Shown here: in pieces, positions 8,253 through 15,422 of the stretch
Layout: every line of letters starts with the position of its first letter
Numbering within the stretch: position 1 is the stretch's first letter
DNA from: Atopobiaceae bacterium
GTDB taxonomy: Bacteria; Actinomycetota; Coriobacteriia; Coriobacteriales; Atopobiaceae
Reading direction: 5' to 3'
DNA length: 37,093 nucleotides
Assembly: GCA_017941705.1 (NCBI GenBank)
Contig: JAGAVX010000079.1
Location: 1 to 37,093, forward strand
The notes under the pieces: generated by a model
Database searches by the model: none
Seen by the model: the letters and a program-made list of their open reading frames with translations, nothing else
What the model was told of the DNA's origin: nothing
Position numbers and translations under genes: made by a program

Positions 8253-8420
8253 TGCGAGGCCGCCTGGGACCTCGGGGCACACCAACTCAACTATGCCATG
8301 GGCCTCTGCCCCATCGTGCGCCGCATCCACAGCGAGGACAACGTGGCAGAAGCCTTTGCCGAGCAATACAAAAGCTTCCTCGTCACGCTGATCACGGGAA
8401 TGAAGCACGGCACTTCGTGA
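8253..8420 (+). pseudogene. In-frame open remnant after the fusion gene's TAG
   Basis: Directly after the TAG at 8250-8252 the same frame stays open for 55 codons and ends with TGA at 8418. It encodes a protein-like helical sequence (CEAAWDLGAHQLNY..., ending ITGMKHGTS) with the same GC bias as real genes. There is no start codon with a ribosome binding site at its head. It is either the lost C-terminus of the upstream protein cut by a nonsense mutation, or the tail of a deleted gene. The helical pattern would suit a TetR ligand-domain end, but I cannot identify it. Confidence 0.4.
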
Positions 8421-8484
8421 CCGACGAAAAGGTGGCTGTGGAAATCGCTCACTGTCACGTTGTCCGACAGGCTGGATACAGGCC

Positions 8485-8533
8485 AGCGCGTCCAATGCCT
8501 AATCATCAGGCCAGCATGCACGTGGCGCATGCT
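8485..8533. promoter_or_regulatory. Repeated element with GCATGC-N7-GCATGC palindrome, copy 1
   Basis: The stretch holds an interrupted palindrome with AGCATGC and GCATGCT arms around seven bases. It matches 15325-15373 at most positions, sharing GTCCAATGCC, TCAGGCC, ATGCA and CGCATGC in order. It lies about 50 bases before the -10 box of the GH1 gene, and the other copy is just upstream of an aldo/keto reductase. A shared regulator site is plausible. Nothing shows which protein would bind. Confidence 0.4.
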
Positions 8534-8559
8534 GTGTTCAGACCGATCATGGGAGCGGC

Positions 8560-8600
8560 TCATGTCGCCTGAACTAACCTTGTATACTTTGTAGCACGAG
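8560..8600 (+). promoter_or_regulatory. Promoter for the GH1 phospho-glucosidase
   Basis: A consensus-like TATACT -10 box lies at 8583-8588. The -35 region 17-18 bases upstream is poor, which would fit an activator-dependent promoter. A GGAGG ribosome binding site follows at about 8622. Confidence 0.45.
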
Positions 8601-8632
8601 CACCGTCCGTCACAAATTGCAAGGAGGATCGC

Positions 8633-10111
8633 ATGAGTTTTCCCAAGGGCTTTCTGTGGGGCGGCGCGACCGCCGCAAACCAGTACGAGGGCGGCTACCT
8701 GTCCGGCGGCAAGGGCCCCGCGGTCGCTGACACGCTGACCGGCGGCGACGGCCGCAACGGCATCCCCCGCAGGTTCATCTGCGAGCTCGCCGACGGCACC
8801 CGCAAGGAGTTCGGCGGCCGCGATGAGATCCCCGCCGGCGCCAAGGCCATCATCGACCCCGACGTCTACTACCCCAGCCACGTGGCCACCGACTTCTACC
8901 ACCACTGGGAGGAGGACCTCGAGCTGATGGCGGAGATGGGCTGCAACGTCAACCGCCTCTCCATCAACTGGACCCGCATCTTCCCCAACGGCGACGACGC
9001 CGAGCCCAACGAGGAAGGCATCCAGTTCTACATCAACGTCTTCAAGAAGTGCCAGGAGCTGGGCATCGAGCCGCTCGTGACCATCTACCACTTCGACTGC
9101 CCGCTGCATTTGGCCAACGAGTACGACGGCTGGGTCTCCCGCCACACGCTCGAGGCCTTCGAGCGCTACTGCGACGTGCTCTTCACCCGCTTCAAGGGCC
9201 TCGTGCACTACTGGCTCACCATCAACGAGATCAACATCAACACCAACTTCATGATGAACGGCGTCCACGAGCACCTGTCCAACAAGCAGAACGCCGAGCA
9301 GTGCCGCTACCACCTCTTCCTGGGTTCCGCCTACGCCGTCAAGAAGGGCCACGAGGTCGATTCCGAGAACAAGATCGGCCTCATGATCGCCCACGGCGGC
9401 TCCTATCCCTGGAGCTGCGACCCGGAGGACGTGTGGGCCGAGCTTGACACCGCCCACCACTTCAAGTGGTTCTACGGCGACGTGCAGGTGCGCGGCTACT
9501 ACCCCGCGTGGAAGGTGCTCGAACTCGAGCGCGAGGGAATCGAACTGGCCAAGGAGCCCGGCGACGACGAGCTGCTGCGCGAGGGCACGGTCGACTTCTA
9601 CAGCTTCTCCTACTACAGCACCGACGTCTGCGCGGCGCACCCCGAGGAGCACGGCGCCACCGACGGCAACATGCACCGCTCCATCGCCAACCCGCACCTC
9701 AAGCAGACCGAGTGGGGCTGGACCATCGACCCGCTGGGCCTGCGCATCAGCCTCAACCAGATCTGGGACCGCTACCAGATCCCTGTGATGATCGTGGAGA
9801 ACGGCTTCGGCGCCATCGACGTCCGCGAGGAGGACGGCTCCGTCCACGACCAGGGCCGCATCGACTACATGCGCACCCACATCAAGGTCATGAAGGACAC
9901 CGTCGAGATCGACGGCGTGGACCTCATGGGATACACCCCGTGGGGCTGGATCGACGTGGTCTCCGCCGGCACCGGCGAGATGCGCAAGCGCTACGGCTTC
10001 GTCTACGTCGACATGGACGACGATGGCAACGGCGACCTCTCTCGCAGCCGCAAGGACTCCTTCTACTACATGCAGAAGGTGTACAAGAGCAACGGCGAGG
10101 ACCTGGACTAG
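8633..10111 (+). CDS. bglA: 6-phospho-beta-glucosidase, glycoside hydrolase family 1
   Basis: A full-length 492-residue GH1 enzyme that cleaves PTS-imported phosphorylated beta-glucosides in the cytoplasm. The acid/base is Glu199 in LTINEINI and the nucleophile Glu389 in IVENGFG. The phosphate-binding signature of 6-phospho-glycosidases is present as SAGTGEMRKRYGF, with Ser444, Lys452 and Tyr454. Codon use is extremely biased to C-ending codons, more so than its neighbours, which suggests high expression. The ATG follows an AAGGAGGATCGC leader. It stands alone between its own promoter and a strong terminator, with no transporter beside it. Its exact aryl or alkyl beta-glucoside substrate cannot be read from the sequence. 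Confidence 0.93.
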   Translation: MSFPKGFLWGGATAANQYEGGYLSGGKGPAVADTLTGGDGRNGIPRRFICELADGTRKEFGGRDEIPAGAKAIIDPDVYYPSHVATDFYHHWEEDLELMAEMGCNVNRLSINWTRIFPNGDDAEPNEEGIQFYINVFKKCQELGIEPLVTIYHFDCPLHLANEYDGWVSRHTLEAFERYCDVLFTRFKGLVHYWLTINEININTNFMMNGVHEHLSNKQNAEQCRYHLFLGSAYAVKKGHEVDSENKIGLMIAHGGSYPWSCDPEDVWAELDTAHHFKWFYGDVQVRGYYPAWKVLELEREGIELAKEPGDDELLREGTVDFYSFSYYSTDVCAAHPEEHGATDGNMHRSIANPHLKQTEWGWTIDPLGLRISLNQIWDRYQIPVMIVENGFGAIDVREEDGSVHDQGRIDYMRTHIKVMKDTVEIDGVDLMGYTPWGWIDVVSAGTGEMRKRYGFVYVDMDDDGNGDLSRSRKDSFYYMQKVYKSNGEDLD

Positions 10112-10133
10112 GATCTCTGACCTGCGACCTCGC

Positions 10134-10177
10134 AAGCCCGGCGCAAGGGGTGGCTCCTTTGCGGCGGGCTTCTTTTG
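10134..10177 (+). terminator. Rho-independent terminator of the GH1 gene
   Basis: A GC-rich stem pairs AAGCCCGGCGCAAGG with CCTTTGCGGCGGGCTT over a short loop, followed by TCTTTT. It begins 22 bases after the bglA stop. Confidence 0.85.
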
Positions 10178-10213
10178 TCAGCAACAAGGGGGCAGGTCGT
10201 TTGACTCATCGCT

Positions 10214-10325
10214 TAAGTGCGAAAAAGTACTGGTTTCATTTCTTATGCTAGAATACATAACCGCAGGTAGATTGATCATTCAAAACCTTATGGACGACCG
10301 ATCTGCCCTCACTTTTTCGCACTTA
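10214..10325. repeat. CCGCAGGTAGA-core inverted-repeat element, copy A
   Basis: A perfect 15-base terminal inverted repeat (TAAGTGCGAAAAAGT at 10214-10228, complement at 10311-10325) encloses an AT-rich interior with CCGCAGGTAGA at 10261-10271. The core starts 32 bases from the left arm and ends 39 bases from the right arm. Copies B (18501-18607), C (17493-17621) and D (35336-35462) share the core and this spacing. The interior is far more AT-rich than the genes around it. No open frame is credible. Confidence 0.72.
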
Positions 10326-10358
10326 TTGAGGGCCGGGCGTGAGGAGCCACGAAGAGAA

Positions 10359-10410
10359 AAATGACCTGTCCCCTTGTCTCCCCCGCGGAAGACAAGGGGA
10401 CAGGTCATTT
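10359..10410 (-). terminator. GGGGAC-type palindrome acting as likely terminator of the aldo/keto reductase fusion gene
   Basis: Perfect 21-base arms flank a 10-base loop. The stem contains TGACCTGTCCCC and its complement. In minus-strand sense the hairpin is followed by a run of T-rich sequence (TTTTTCTCTT), fitting termination of the gene ending at 10428. A decayed half copy (GGGGGCAGGTCG) is visible at about 10173-10205. Confidence 0.7.
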
Positions 10411-10427
10411 GTCACCCCTTGACTTGC

Positions 10428-11693
10428 CTACTCGGAGAGGAAGCGGAACTGGTAGTTCTCCGGCAGAATGTGCGTGTACACGAAGCTGATGAGCTTCCAG
10501 CCACCGTCGGCCTGGCGATGGTAGGTCTCGGTCGCCACGAAGGAGTTGATGGCCTCGTTGCCGCCCACCAGCGCCGTAAGCTCCAGCTGGCGCAGGATGA
10601 TGGCGATCTCGTCATCAATGACGCGCACGTCAACGTGCTTGTCGTCGCGCTTGACGGTGACGATGTGCCTCTGTGCGATGGCCTCCTCCTCGGCGCTGCG
10701 GTCCATGGTGATGCCCATGTGCACGAAGGGGGCCTTGGGGTCGCAGGTCTTGCGGAGCTGCTCCACGTCGAGGTCGAACTGCGCCTTCCAGTACTCGTCG
10801 GAAGCAGCCAGGATCTCGGCCTTCAGCTCCTCCTGGTACTTGGCCTCCTGCACGTCAAAGTCGTCGGGAATGGAGAGGTACTTCTCGTACACGGACTCGT
10901 CGGCGGTGTAGTAGGTCTTGCCAGGCGTGGCGAGCTCGGCGATCTGGGCCATCTCGGCATCGGTCAGCTCGAAGTCGAAGATGTCCAGATTGTCGGCCAG
11001 GTGCGCCGGGCTCTTGGAGCCGGGGATGATGGAGTTGCCCTTCTGGATGTGCCAGCGCAGGATGACCTGCACGGGGCTCTTGCCGTACTTCTCGGCCAGC
11101 TCGGAAAAGACGGGCTCCTCGCGCAGGCTCGCGTCTCCATGGCCCAGCGGGTACCACGCCTCAATCACGATGCCGTACTGCGACAGGTACTCGCGCAGCT
11201 CGTCGTTGGGGTGGTAGGGGTGGTTCTCCACGGTCACGAGCTGCGGCTTGACCTCGGCAGCCTCGATGACCTCGGCGATCTTCTCCTCGGGGAAGTTGGA
11301 GAGGCCGAGCGCGCGGATCTTGCCCGCCTTGTAGGCGTCCTCCATGGCCTTCCAGGCGGCCAGGTAGTCGCCGCAGGGCTGGTGCAGGATGAGCATGTCG
11401 ATGTAGTCGAGACCCATACGGACGAGCGTCTTGTCGATGTGCTCGGCGGCGCGGGTGTAGCCTGACGGCCACAACTTGGTGGAGACGAAGATCTGCTCAC
11501 GCGGCACGCCGGAGCGGCGGATGCCGCGGGCCACACCGGCCTCGTTGTAGTAGCCGTTGGCGGTGTCGATGTGGCGAAAGCCGGCACGCAGGGCGTTAAG
11601 CGTGGCCATCTCCGCGTCGGCGGGGCTCATGAGGAAGGTCCCCAGTCCCTCGGCCGGCATCTTGACGTCGTTGTTGAGCGTGATGTACTGCAT
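10428..11693 (-). CDS. Aldo/keto reductase fused to an NTF2-like (SnoaL/DUF4440-type) domain
   Basis: A 421-residue protein. Residues 1 to about 280 form an aldo/keto reductase with the full catalytic tetrad Asp43, Tyr48, Lys73 and His104, so it should reduce carbonyls with NAD(P)H. Residues about 290-421 form an NTF2-like cone domain (FVHMG, LELTALVGG, ETYHRQADGGWK). A free protein with the same motif order is encoded at 27035-27448 beside another aldo/keto reductase. Normal family length is 270-290 residues, so the tail is a true addition. The ATG at 11693 follows a GGAGCATGCC-type site. The gene is divergent from a LysR regulator, which is its likely controller. Confidence 0.88.
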   Translation of the reverse strand: MQYITLNNDVKMPAEGLGTFLMSPADAEMATLNALRAGFRHIDTANGYYNEAGVARGIRRSGVPREQIFVSTKLWPSGYTRAAEHIDKTLVRMGLDYIDMLILHQPCGDYLAAWKAMEDAYKAGKIRALGLSNFPEEKIAEVIEAAEVKPQLVTVENHPYHPNDELREYLSQYGIVIEAWYPLGHGDASLREEPVFSELAEKYGKSPVQVILRWHIQKGNSIIPGSKSPAHLADNLDIFDFELTDAEMAQIAELATPGKTYYTADESVYEKYLSIPDDFDVQEAKYQEELKAEILAASDEYWKAQFDLDVEQLRKTCDPKAPFVHMGITMDRSAEEEAIAQRHIVTVKRDDKHVDVRVIDDEIAIILRQLELTALVGGNEAINSFVATETYHRQADGGWKLISFVYTHILPENYQFRFLSE

Positions 11694-11856
11694 GGCATGC
11701 TCCTTGTCCTTGGACTCTCTGCTGACTCAATTTTAAGCGCCACCGGCTTGCACGCAGCAGTCCATCCAGCTATGCCACTATGCTACTGATGCATGCCATT
11801 GCTATAGTTTTGTGCGAAATGCGATACCATGGACGCATGCTATAGATGGGAGCGAC
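11694..11856. promoter_or_regulatory. Divergent promoter region between aldo/keto reductase and lysR
   Basis: The 163 bases hold a TTGCAC box and TATGCC 17 bases later on the plus strand, a candidate lysR promoter. GCATGC occurs at 11791-11796 and 11834-11839, each followed by a GCTATAG heptamer (11801-11807 and 11839-11845). Such paired sites in a divergent gap fit LysR autoregulation and activation of the reductase gene, but no single T-N11-A box is clear. Confidence 0.4.
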
Positions 11857-12699
11857 ATGGAACTGGAGCAAATGAGGCAGCTCGACGCCATCGCGCGTTG
11901 CGGCACCATCTCGGCGGCGGCGGAGGAGCTGCACCTCTCGCAGCCGGCGCTCTCGCGCTCAATCAAGCGCCTGGAGCGCGAGCTGGGGCAGGAGCTCTTC
12001 GAGCGCACGCACAACTCCGCGGTGCTTAACGACGCGGGTCATCTGGCCGTCGACCATGCGCGCAACCTCCTGCGGGACGAGCGCATGATGCTCGACGCCT
12101 TCGCCGACCTCGCGCGCCGTCAGCGCACGCTGCTCGTGGGAACCGTGGCACCGGCGCCCGTCTGGCACCTCACCGCGCTCACCGTAGAGCGCTTCCCAGG
12201 AACGCTCCTCAACCCAGTGACCCTGCCCGAGGACGAGGTGGAGCGCCGCCTCATGAACCGCTCCGTCGACCTCGCCATAACCCTGCGGCCCCAGATTCTG
12301 CCCACCATGCACTCGACGCAGGTCATGTGCGAGGACCTCTACGCCTTCCTGCCCAAGGGCCACCGCCTCGCAACGCGCGACACGGTGTCGTTTGCCGACC
12401 TCGACGGAGAGAGCTTCCTCGTGCTCTCCGAGGTGGGCTTCTGGATGGGGATGCTGCGCCGCAACATGCCGCACGCCAACATCGTGGAGCAGGCGGACCG
12501 GTCAGTCTTCGAGCAGCTGGTGCGCTCGACCGAGCTCGTCAGCTTCGTCACCAACGTCACCCACGAGAGCCGGAGCAACCTCGATCGTATCGCAGTGCCC
12601 ATCGCGGACGCCGAAGCGCACGCCACGTTCTACCTCTCGGCGCTGTCCGACGCCCCGCAGCGCGTGCAGGACATCTACGAGTGGACGAGCAACCAATAG
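11857..12699 (+). CDS. LysR family transcriptional regulator
   Basis: 280 residues from the ATG at 11857, which has a GGGAG site six bases upstream. The frame is open to 11812, but the extra residues lack family similarity. The winged helix-turn-helix is at about 17-36 (TISAAAEELHLSQPALSRSI), then a type-2 periplasmic-binding-like effector domain from about 90. Length is slightly below the usual 290-310. It is divergent from the fused aldo/keto reductase at 10428-11693, the standard layout for a LysR protein and its target. The effector may be a carbonyl substrate of that enzyme (inference). Confidence 0.9.
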   Translation: MELEQMRQLDAIARCGTISAAAEELHLSQPALSRSIKRLERELGQELFERTHNSAVLNDAGHLAVDHARNLLRDERMMLDAFADLARRQRTLLVGTVAPAPVWHLTALTVERFPGTLLNPVTLPEDEVERRLMNRSVDLAITLRPQILPTMHSTQVMCEDLYAFLPKGHRLATRDTVSFADLDGESFLVLSEVGFWMGMLRRNMPHANIVEQADRSVFEQLVRSTELVSFVTNVTHESRSNLDRIAVPIADAEAHATFYLSALSDAPQRVQDIYEWTSNQ

Positions 12700-12760
12700 A
12701 CCTGTCATGCCTTCGGCTCTGCAGATCAGCTTTGCCAATGGCGGTAGGATGCGGACCACA

Positions 12761-12815
12761 TTTTTGCCGATATCGGCAAAAAGGGACCACCAAGGACTGT
12801 CCTTGGTGGTCCCTT
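12761..12815 (-). terminator. Terminator hairpin of the EIIB-ROK gene, with adjoining palindrome
   Basis: Perfect 16-base arms at 12781-12796 and 12800-12815 (stem GGGACCACCAAGGA) are followed, in minus-strand sense, by TTTTT. A second perfect 22-base palindrome (12761-12782, TTTTTGCCGAT and its complement) abuts it and supplies the T tract. It lies just past the stop of the minus-strand gene and may also stop lysR read-through. Confidence 0.75.
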
Positions 12816-12822
12816 GCGGGCG

Positions 12823-14283
12823 CTACTCCTCCGACCCGGCTTTGCGCAGCGCATTCACGCACAGGGCGTACTCCCCCACCAGCACGCGCTCGTGGTAGTC
12901 GCACACGTGCACAAGCTCGGGCACGGTGCCCTCGGGAAGGATCTTTGCCAGCTCGTCGTGCAGCTCGCCCATGTCGGGCAGCTGGTCCACCGCCACGTAG
13001 ATGACTTCGGGCGAGGTGGTCGTGATGGCACACAGGAGCTCGACGAGGACGATGCGCAGCATCCCCTCGGATGACCAGACGATGCTTCGCAGGTAATCGC
13101 GCTTGTCGAACTCGCCCGTGAGGTGGTTGATGAGGTAGCCGGGCTCACCCGCCAGACCATGGCTGCCGCGCACGAGCCTGCCATCTATGACGAGACCCTG
13201 GCCACCCACCGTATAGCCGGTGGGCTGGCGCTGCAGCAGGACGTTCTCGAATCTGTCCTGGCTCACGTAGCAGCCCACGGCGGCGGCGTTGGCGTTGTTG
13301 TCCACGAAGATGGGGACCCCCAGCTTCTCGGACAGCTTGGCGAAGTCAGGCATGCCGATATCCATCGTGACCATGTGCACCGTGGAGCCGTCCACGACGC
13401 CCGGCAGGGCGAGCCCGATGGCGTCGAGGTCGCAGATGTCGATGCCTTGCAAATGCACCGTGGCCAGCACGTCCTTGACGTCGCAGTAGCTCCGCCCCGG
13501 CTTCTCCACGCAGCCGTCGAGCACGACCTCGCCGTGGTCGTACACGCGGTAGCTGTAGAAGGAGTCGCTCACGCCGTAGACTGCGCTGACCACCAGTATC
13601 CGCTTGTCGTTGTCGAGCCTGCGCACGATGCGAGTGTCAGCCTGCTCGAGGCGGGCTGCCAGCGCGTTCTCGCTCATCGCGTTGAGGAGCATCCGCAGGG
13701 CCGTGCCCGCGTCGTAGCTGCCGAAGACCGCGCCGGGAATCTCGAAGACCACGAGGTCAGGATGGCGCCCCACCATCTCGTCGCGGCTCATGTGCACCTG
13801 GGGCGCCAGCATCACGGCCTCGTACTCCCCCGCCACCTCGAGCGCCTGCACGATGGGCTTTGCCTCGAACTCGTAGTCCAGCGAGAGCGTGGCGGCCACC
13901 TCGGCGAGCTTCTTGGCAAAGAAGCTCGTGGTGAGTCCCGAGGTGCATGACAGCAGGATGCGTGTGGCCTTTTGCGTGGTGAGCTGCGAGAGCGTATCGG
14001 TCAGCTCGTCGAAGAGCTGCTGGGCATGCTCGAGGTCGTCCATCTCAAAGTGCAGGAAGAACGTGGGGTTGTCCGGGTCGTCCGTCGGAATGATGTTGAG
14101 CTCCACGATCTCGGGCGCACCGGGATCGAGCTCGTAGAAGTTGACGTTGGCTGTGGCCTTCTCGGTGATGATCCTCACATGCTCGTCGTCGGGACTCTCC
14201 ACCGTGCAGCCCGGCACCGCATGGCTTAGCAATGCGGCACGAGAGAGGATCCAGGAACGGAAGTCGTTGGCAAGGCTGGTCAT
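12823..14283 (-). CDS. PTS EIIB-like domain fused to a ROK-family domain with degenerate kinase site
   Basis: 486 residues from the ATG at 14281-14283, preceded by GAGGAG; a longer frame to 14319 has no site. Residues 1-100 are an unrecognised alpha/beta segment. Residues about 106-200 resemble lactose/cellobiose-type EIIB: ILLSCTSGLTTS at 109-120 with the phosphorylatable Cys113, and MLAPQVHMSRDEM. Residues about 225-486 are a ROK fold: GLALPGVVDG at 290-299, FVDNNANAAA at 326-335, and GSHGLAGEPGYL. The ROK catalytic Asp of the NDAN motif appears as Asn330, and the zinc-site His of GExGH is Tyr. The CxCGxxGC motif is missing. No DNA-binding helix is visible. It is likely a sensor or adaptor rather than a sugar kinase (inference). 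Confidence 0.8.
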   Translation of the reverse strand: MTSLANDFRSWILSRAALLSHAVPGCTVESPDDEHVRIITEKATANVNFYELDPGAPEIVELNIIPTDDPDNPTFFLHFEMDDLEHAQQLFDELTDTLSQLTTQKATRILLSCTSGLTTSFFAKKLAEVAATLSLDYEFEAKPIVQALEVAGEYEAVMLAPQVHMSRDEMVGRHPDLVVFEIPGAVFGSYDAGTALRMLLNAMSENALAARLEQADTRIVRRLDNDKRILVVSAVYGVSDSFYSYRVYDHGEVVLDGCVEKPGRSYCDVKDVLATVHLQGIDICDLDAIGLALPGVVDGSTVHMVTMDIGMPDFAKLSEKLGVPIFVDNNANAAAVGCYVSQDRFENVLLQRQPTGYTVGGQGLVIDGRLVRGSHGLAGEPGYLINHLTGEFDKRDYLRSIVWSSEGMLRIVLVELLCAITTTSPEVIYVAVDQLPDMGELHDELAKILPEGTVPELVHVCDYHERVLVGEYALCVNALRKAGSEE

Positions 14284-14319
14284 GGTTGCTCCTCGGAAGC
14301 GTGGCGAGTTTGTTCTCAT

Positions 14320-14369
14320 TGTAAGAAGAGGAACAAGGGGCCGCTGGCAGCGTATCTACCAGCGGCCCC
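14320..14369 (-). terminator. Terminator of the second aldo/keto reductase
   Basis: Arms GGGGCCGCTGG and CCAGCGGCCCC around an 11-base loop are followed, in minus-strand sense, by TTGTTCCTCTTCTT. It begins 35 bases past the reductase stop and separates that gene from the EIIB-ROK gene downstream. Confidence 0.8.
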
Positions 14370-14404
14370 CAAGTGCCGATAGGAAGGTCTTCTGCAGATT
14401 CTCG

Positions 14405-15268
14405 CTACTTCGCCGCGTCGATCTGGCCCTTGATGCGGTCGAGCAGGAACTCCACCGTGTCGAGGTTGTGGTGGTCGAGGATGATGGACTTGCCGCCGTC
14501 GAGGCCGCGGATCTGCTCGCGGTCGTCCTCGGTGAGCCCGAAGTCGAAGACGTCGAAGTTCTCGGCCATGCGGGCGGGCTTGCTGGACTTGGGGATGACG
14601 ACGACGCCCTCGTCCATAAGGAAGCGCAGCGCGACCTGGCCGACGCCCTTGCCGTACTTGGCACCGATAGCCGCCAGCAGCGGGTTGGTAAAGAAGCCGT
14701 TTGCGCCCTCGGCGAAGGGACCCCAGGCCATGTGCTGCACGCCCAGGCGCTCCATCACGGCGTGCTCGGGCCGCTCCTGCCAGAAGACGTGCGTCTCCAC
14801 CTGGTTGAGCATGGGCTTCACATCGGCGAAGGCGCAGAGGTCCATGAGCTGCTTGGAGTCGAAGTTGGAGACGCCGATGGCGCGGACCTTGCCCTCCGCG
14901 TAGGCCTCCTCCAGCGCGCGCCAGGCGCCGTAGACGTCGTAGTAGCACTGGTGAAGCAGCATGAGATCGAGGTACTCCAGGCCCAGGCGCTCGAGGGACT
15001 CGTCGATGGAGCGCTTAGCGTCCTCGTAGCGATAGTTGGAGACCCAGATCTTTGAGACGACGAAGAGCTCATCACGCGCCACGCCGCTCTTGGCGATGGC
15101 GGCGCCAACGCCCTCCTCGTTGCCGTAGGACTGGGCCGTGTCGATGAGGCGGTAGCCAGCCTTGATGGCGTGCGCGACGCACTCCTCGGTCTCCGCATTG
15201 CCGATCTGGAAGACGCCGTAGCCGAGCATGGGCATCTTGACGTCGTTCGAGAGGGTGGTGTACTGCAT
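14405..15268 (-). CDS. Aldo/keto reductase
   Basis: 287 residues, the normal size for the 2,5-diketo-gluconate-reductase-like branch (AKR5-type). The tetrad is intact: Asp43, Tyr48, Lys73 and His106. The start MQYTTLSNDVKMP matches the other reductases here and has an AGAAGGAG site. The frame is open upstream to 15370, but that extension covers a repeated intergenic element (15325-15373) and lacks family similarity. It has its own terminator at 14320-14369. A short AraC regulator is encoded 154 bases upstream on the same strand. The physiological carbonyl substrate cannot be inferred. Confidence 0.92.
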   Translation of the reverse strand: MQYTTLSNDVKMPMLGYGVFQIGNAETEECVAHAIKAGYRLIDTAQSYGNEEGVGAAIAKSGVARDELFVVSKIWVSNYRYEDAKRSIDESLERLGLEYLDLMLLHQCYYDVYGAWRALEEAYAEGKVRAIGVSNFDSKQLMDLCAFADVKPMLNQVETHVFWQERPEHAVMERLGVQHMAWGPFAEGANGFFTNPLLAAIGAKYGKGVGQVALRFLMDEGVVVIPKSSKPARMAENFDVFDFGLTEDDREQIRGLDGGKSIILDHHNLDTVEFLLDRIKGQIDAAK

Positions 15269-15324
15269 GGTGCGCTCCTTCTGTGCGAGGCTTTCCGTTG
15301 TTACCATCATCCGCCGCCCGTCAG

Positions 15325-15373
15325 GCGCTGTCCAATGCCCGCTCGTCAGGCCGGTATGCACCAGACGCATGCA
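15325..15373. promoter_or_regulatory. Repeated element with GCATGC palindrome, copy 2
   Basis: It aligns along its length with 8485-8533 in the same plus-strand orientation, including the GTATGC-N7-GCATGC interrupted palindrome. It lies 57-105 bases upstream of the reductase start at 15268. Read on the minus strand, a TTGGAC box at its edge is followed 18 bases later by GATGAT, a possible promoter. Confidence 0.4.
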
Positions 15374-15422
15374 TGGGCAAATGGGAATGGTTGTGCAGCC
15401 ACCAAGGGCACGGAGTTTCCAA

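Noticed and set aside
8291..10135. A 614-codon minus-strand open frame over bglA
   Set aside because: Low-complexity Val/Asp/Ala/His composition and full antisense overlap with a complete GH1 gene with promoter and terminator show it is a shadow.
10214..10325. Simple terminator for bglA
   Set aside because: A good terminator already lies at 10134-10177; the long AT-rich interior with a conserved core shared with three other loci is not terminator-like.
15269..15370. N-terminal extension of the second aldo/keto reductase
   Set aside because: The extra codons overlap a repeated noncoding element and are absent in the paralogues, while MQYTTLSND has a good ribosome binding site.
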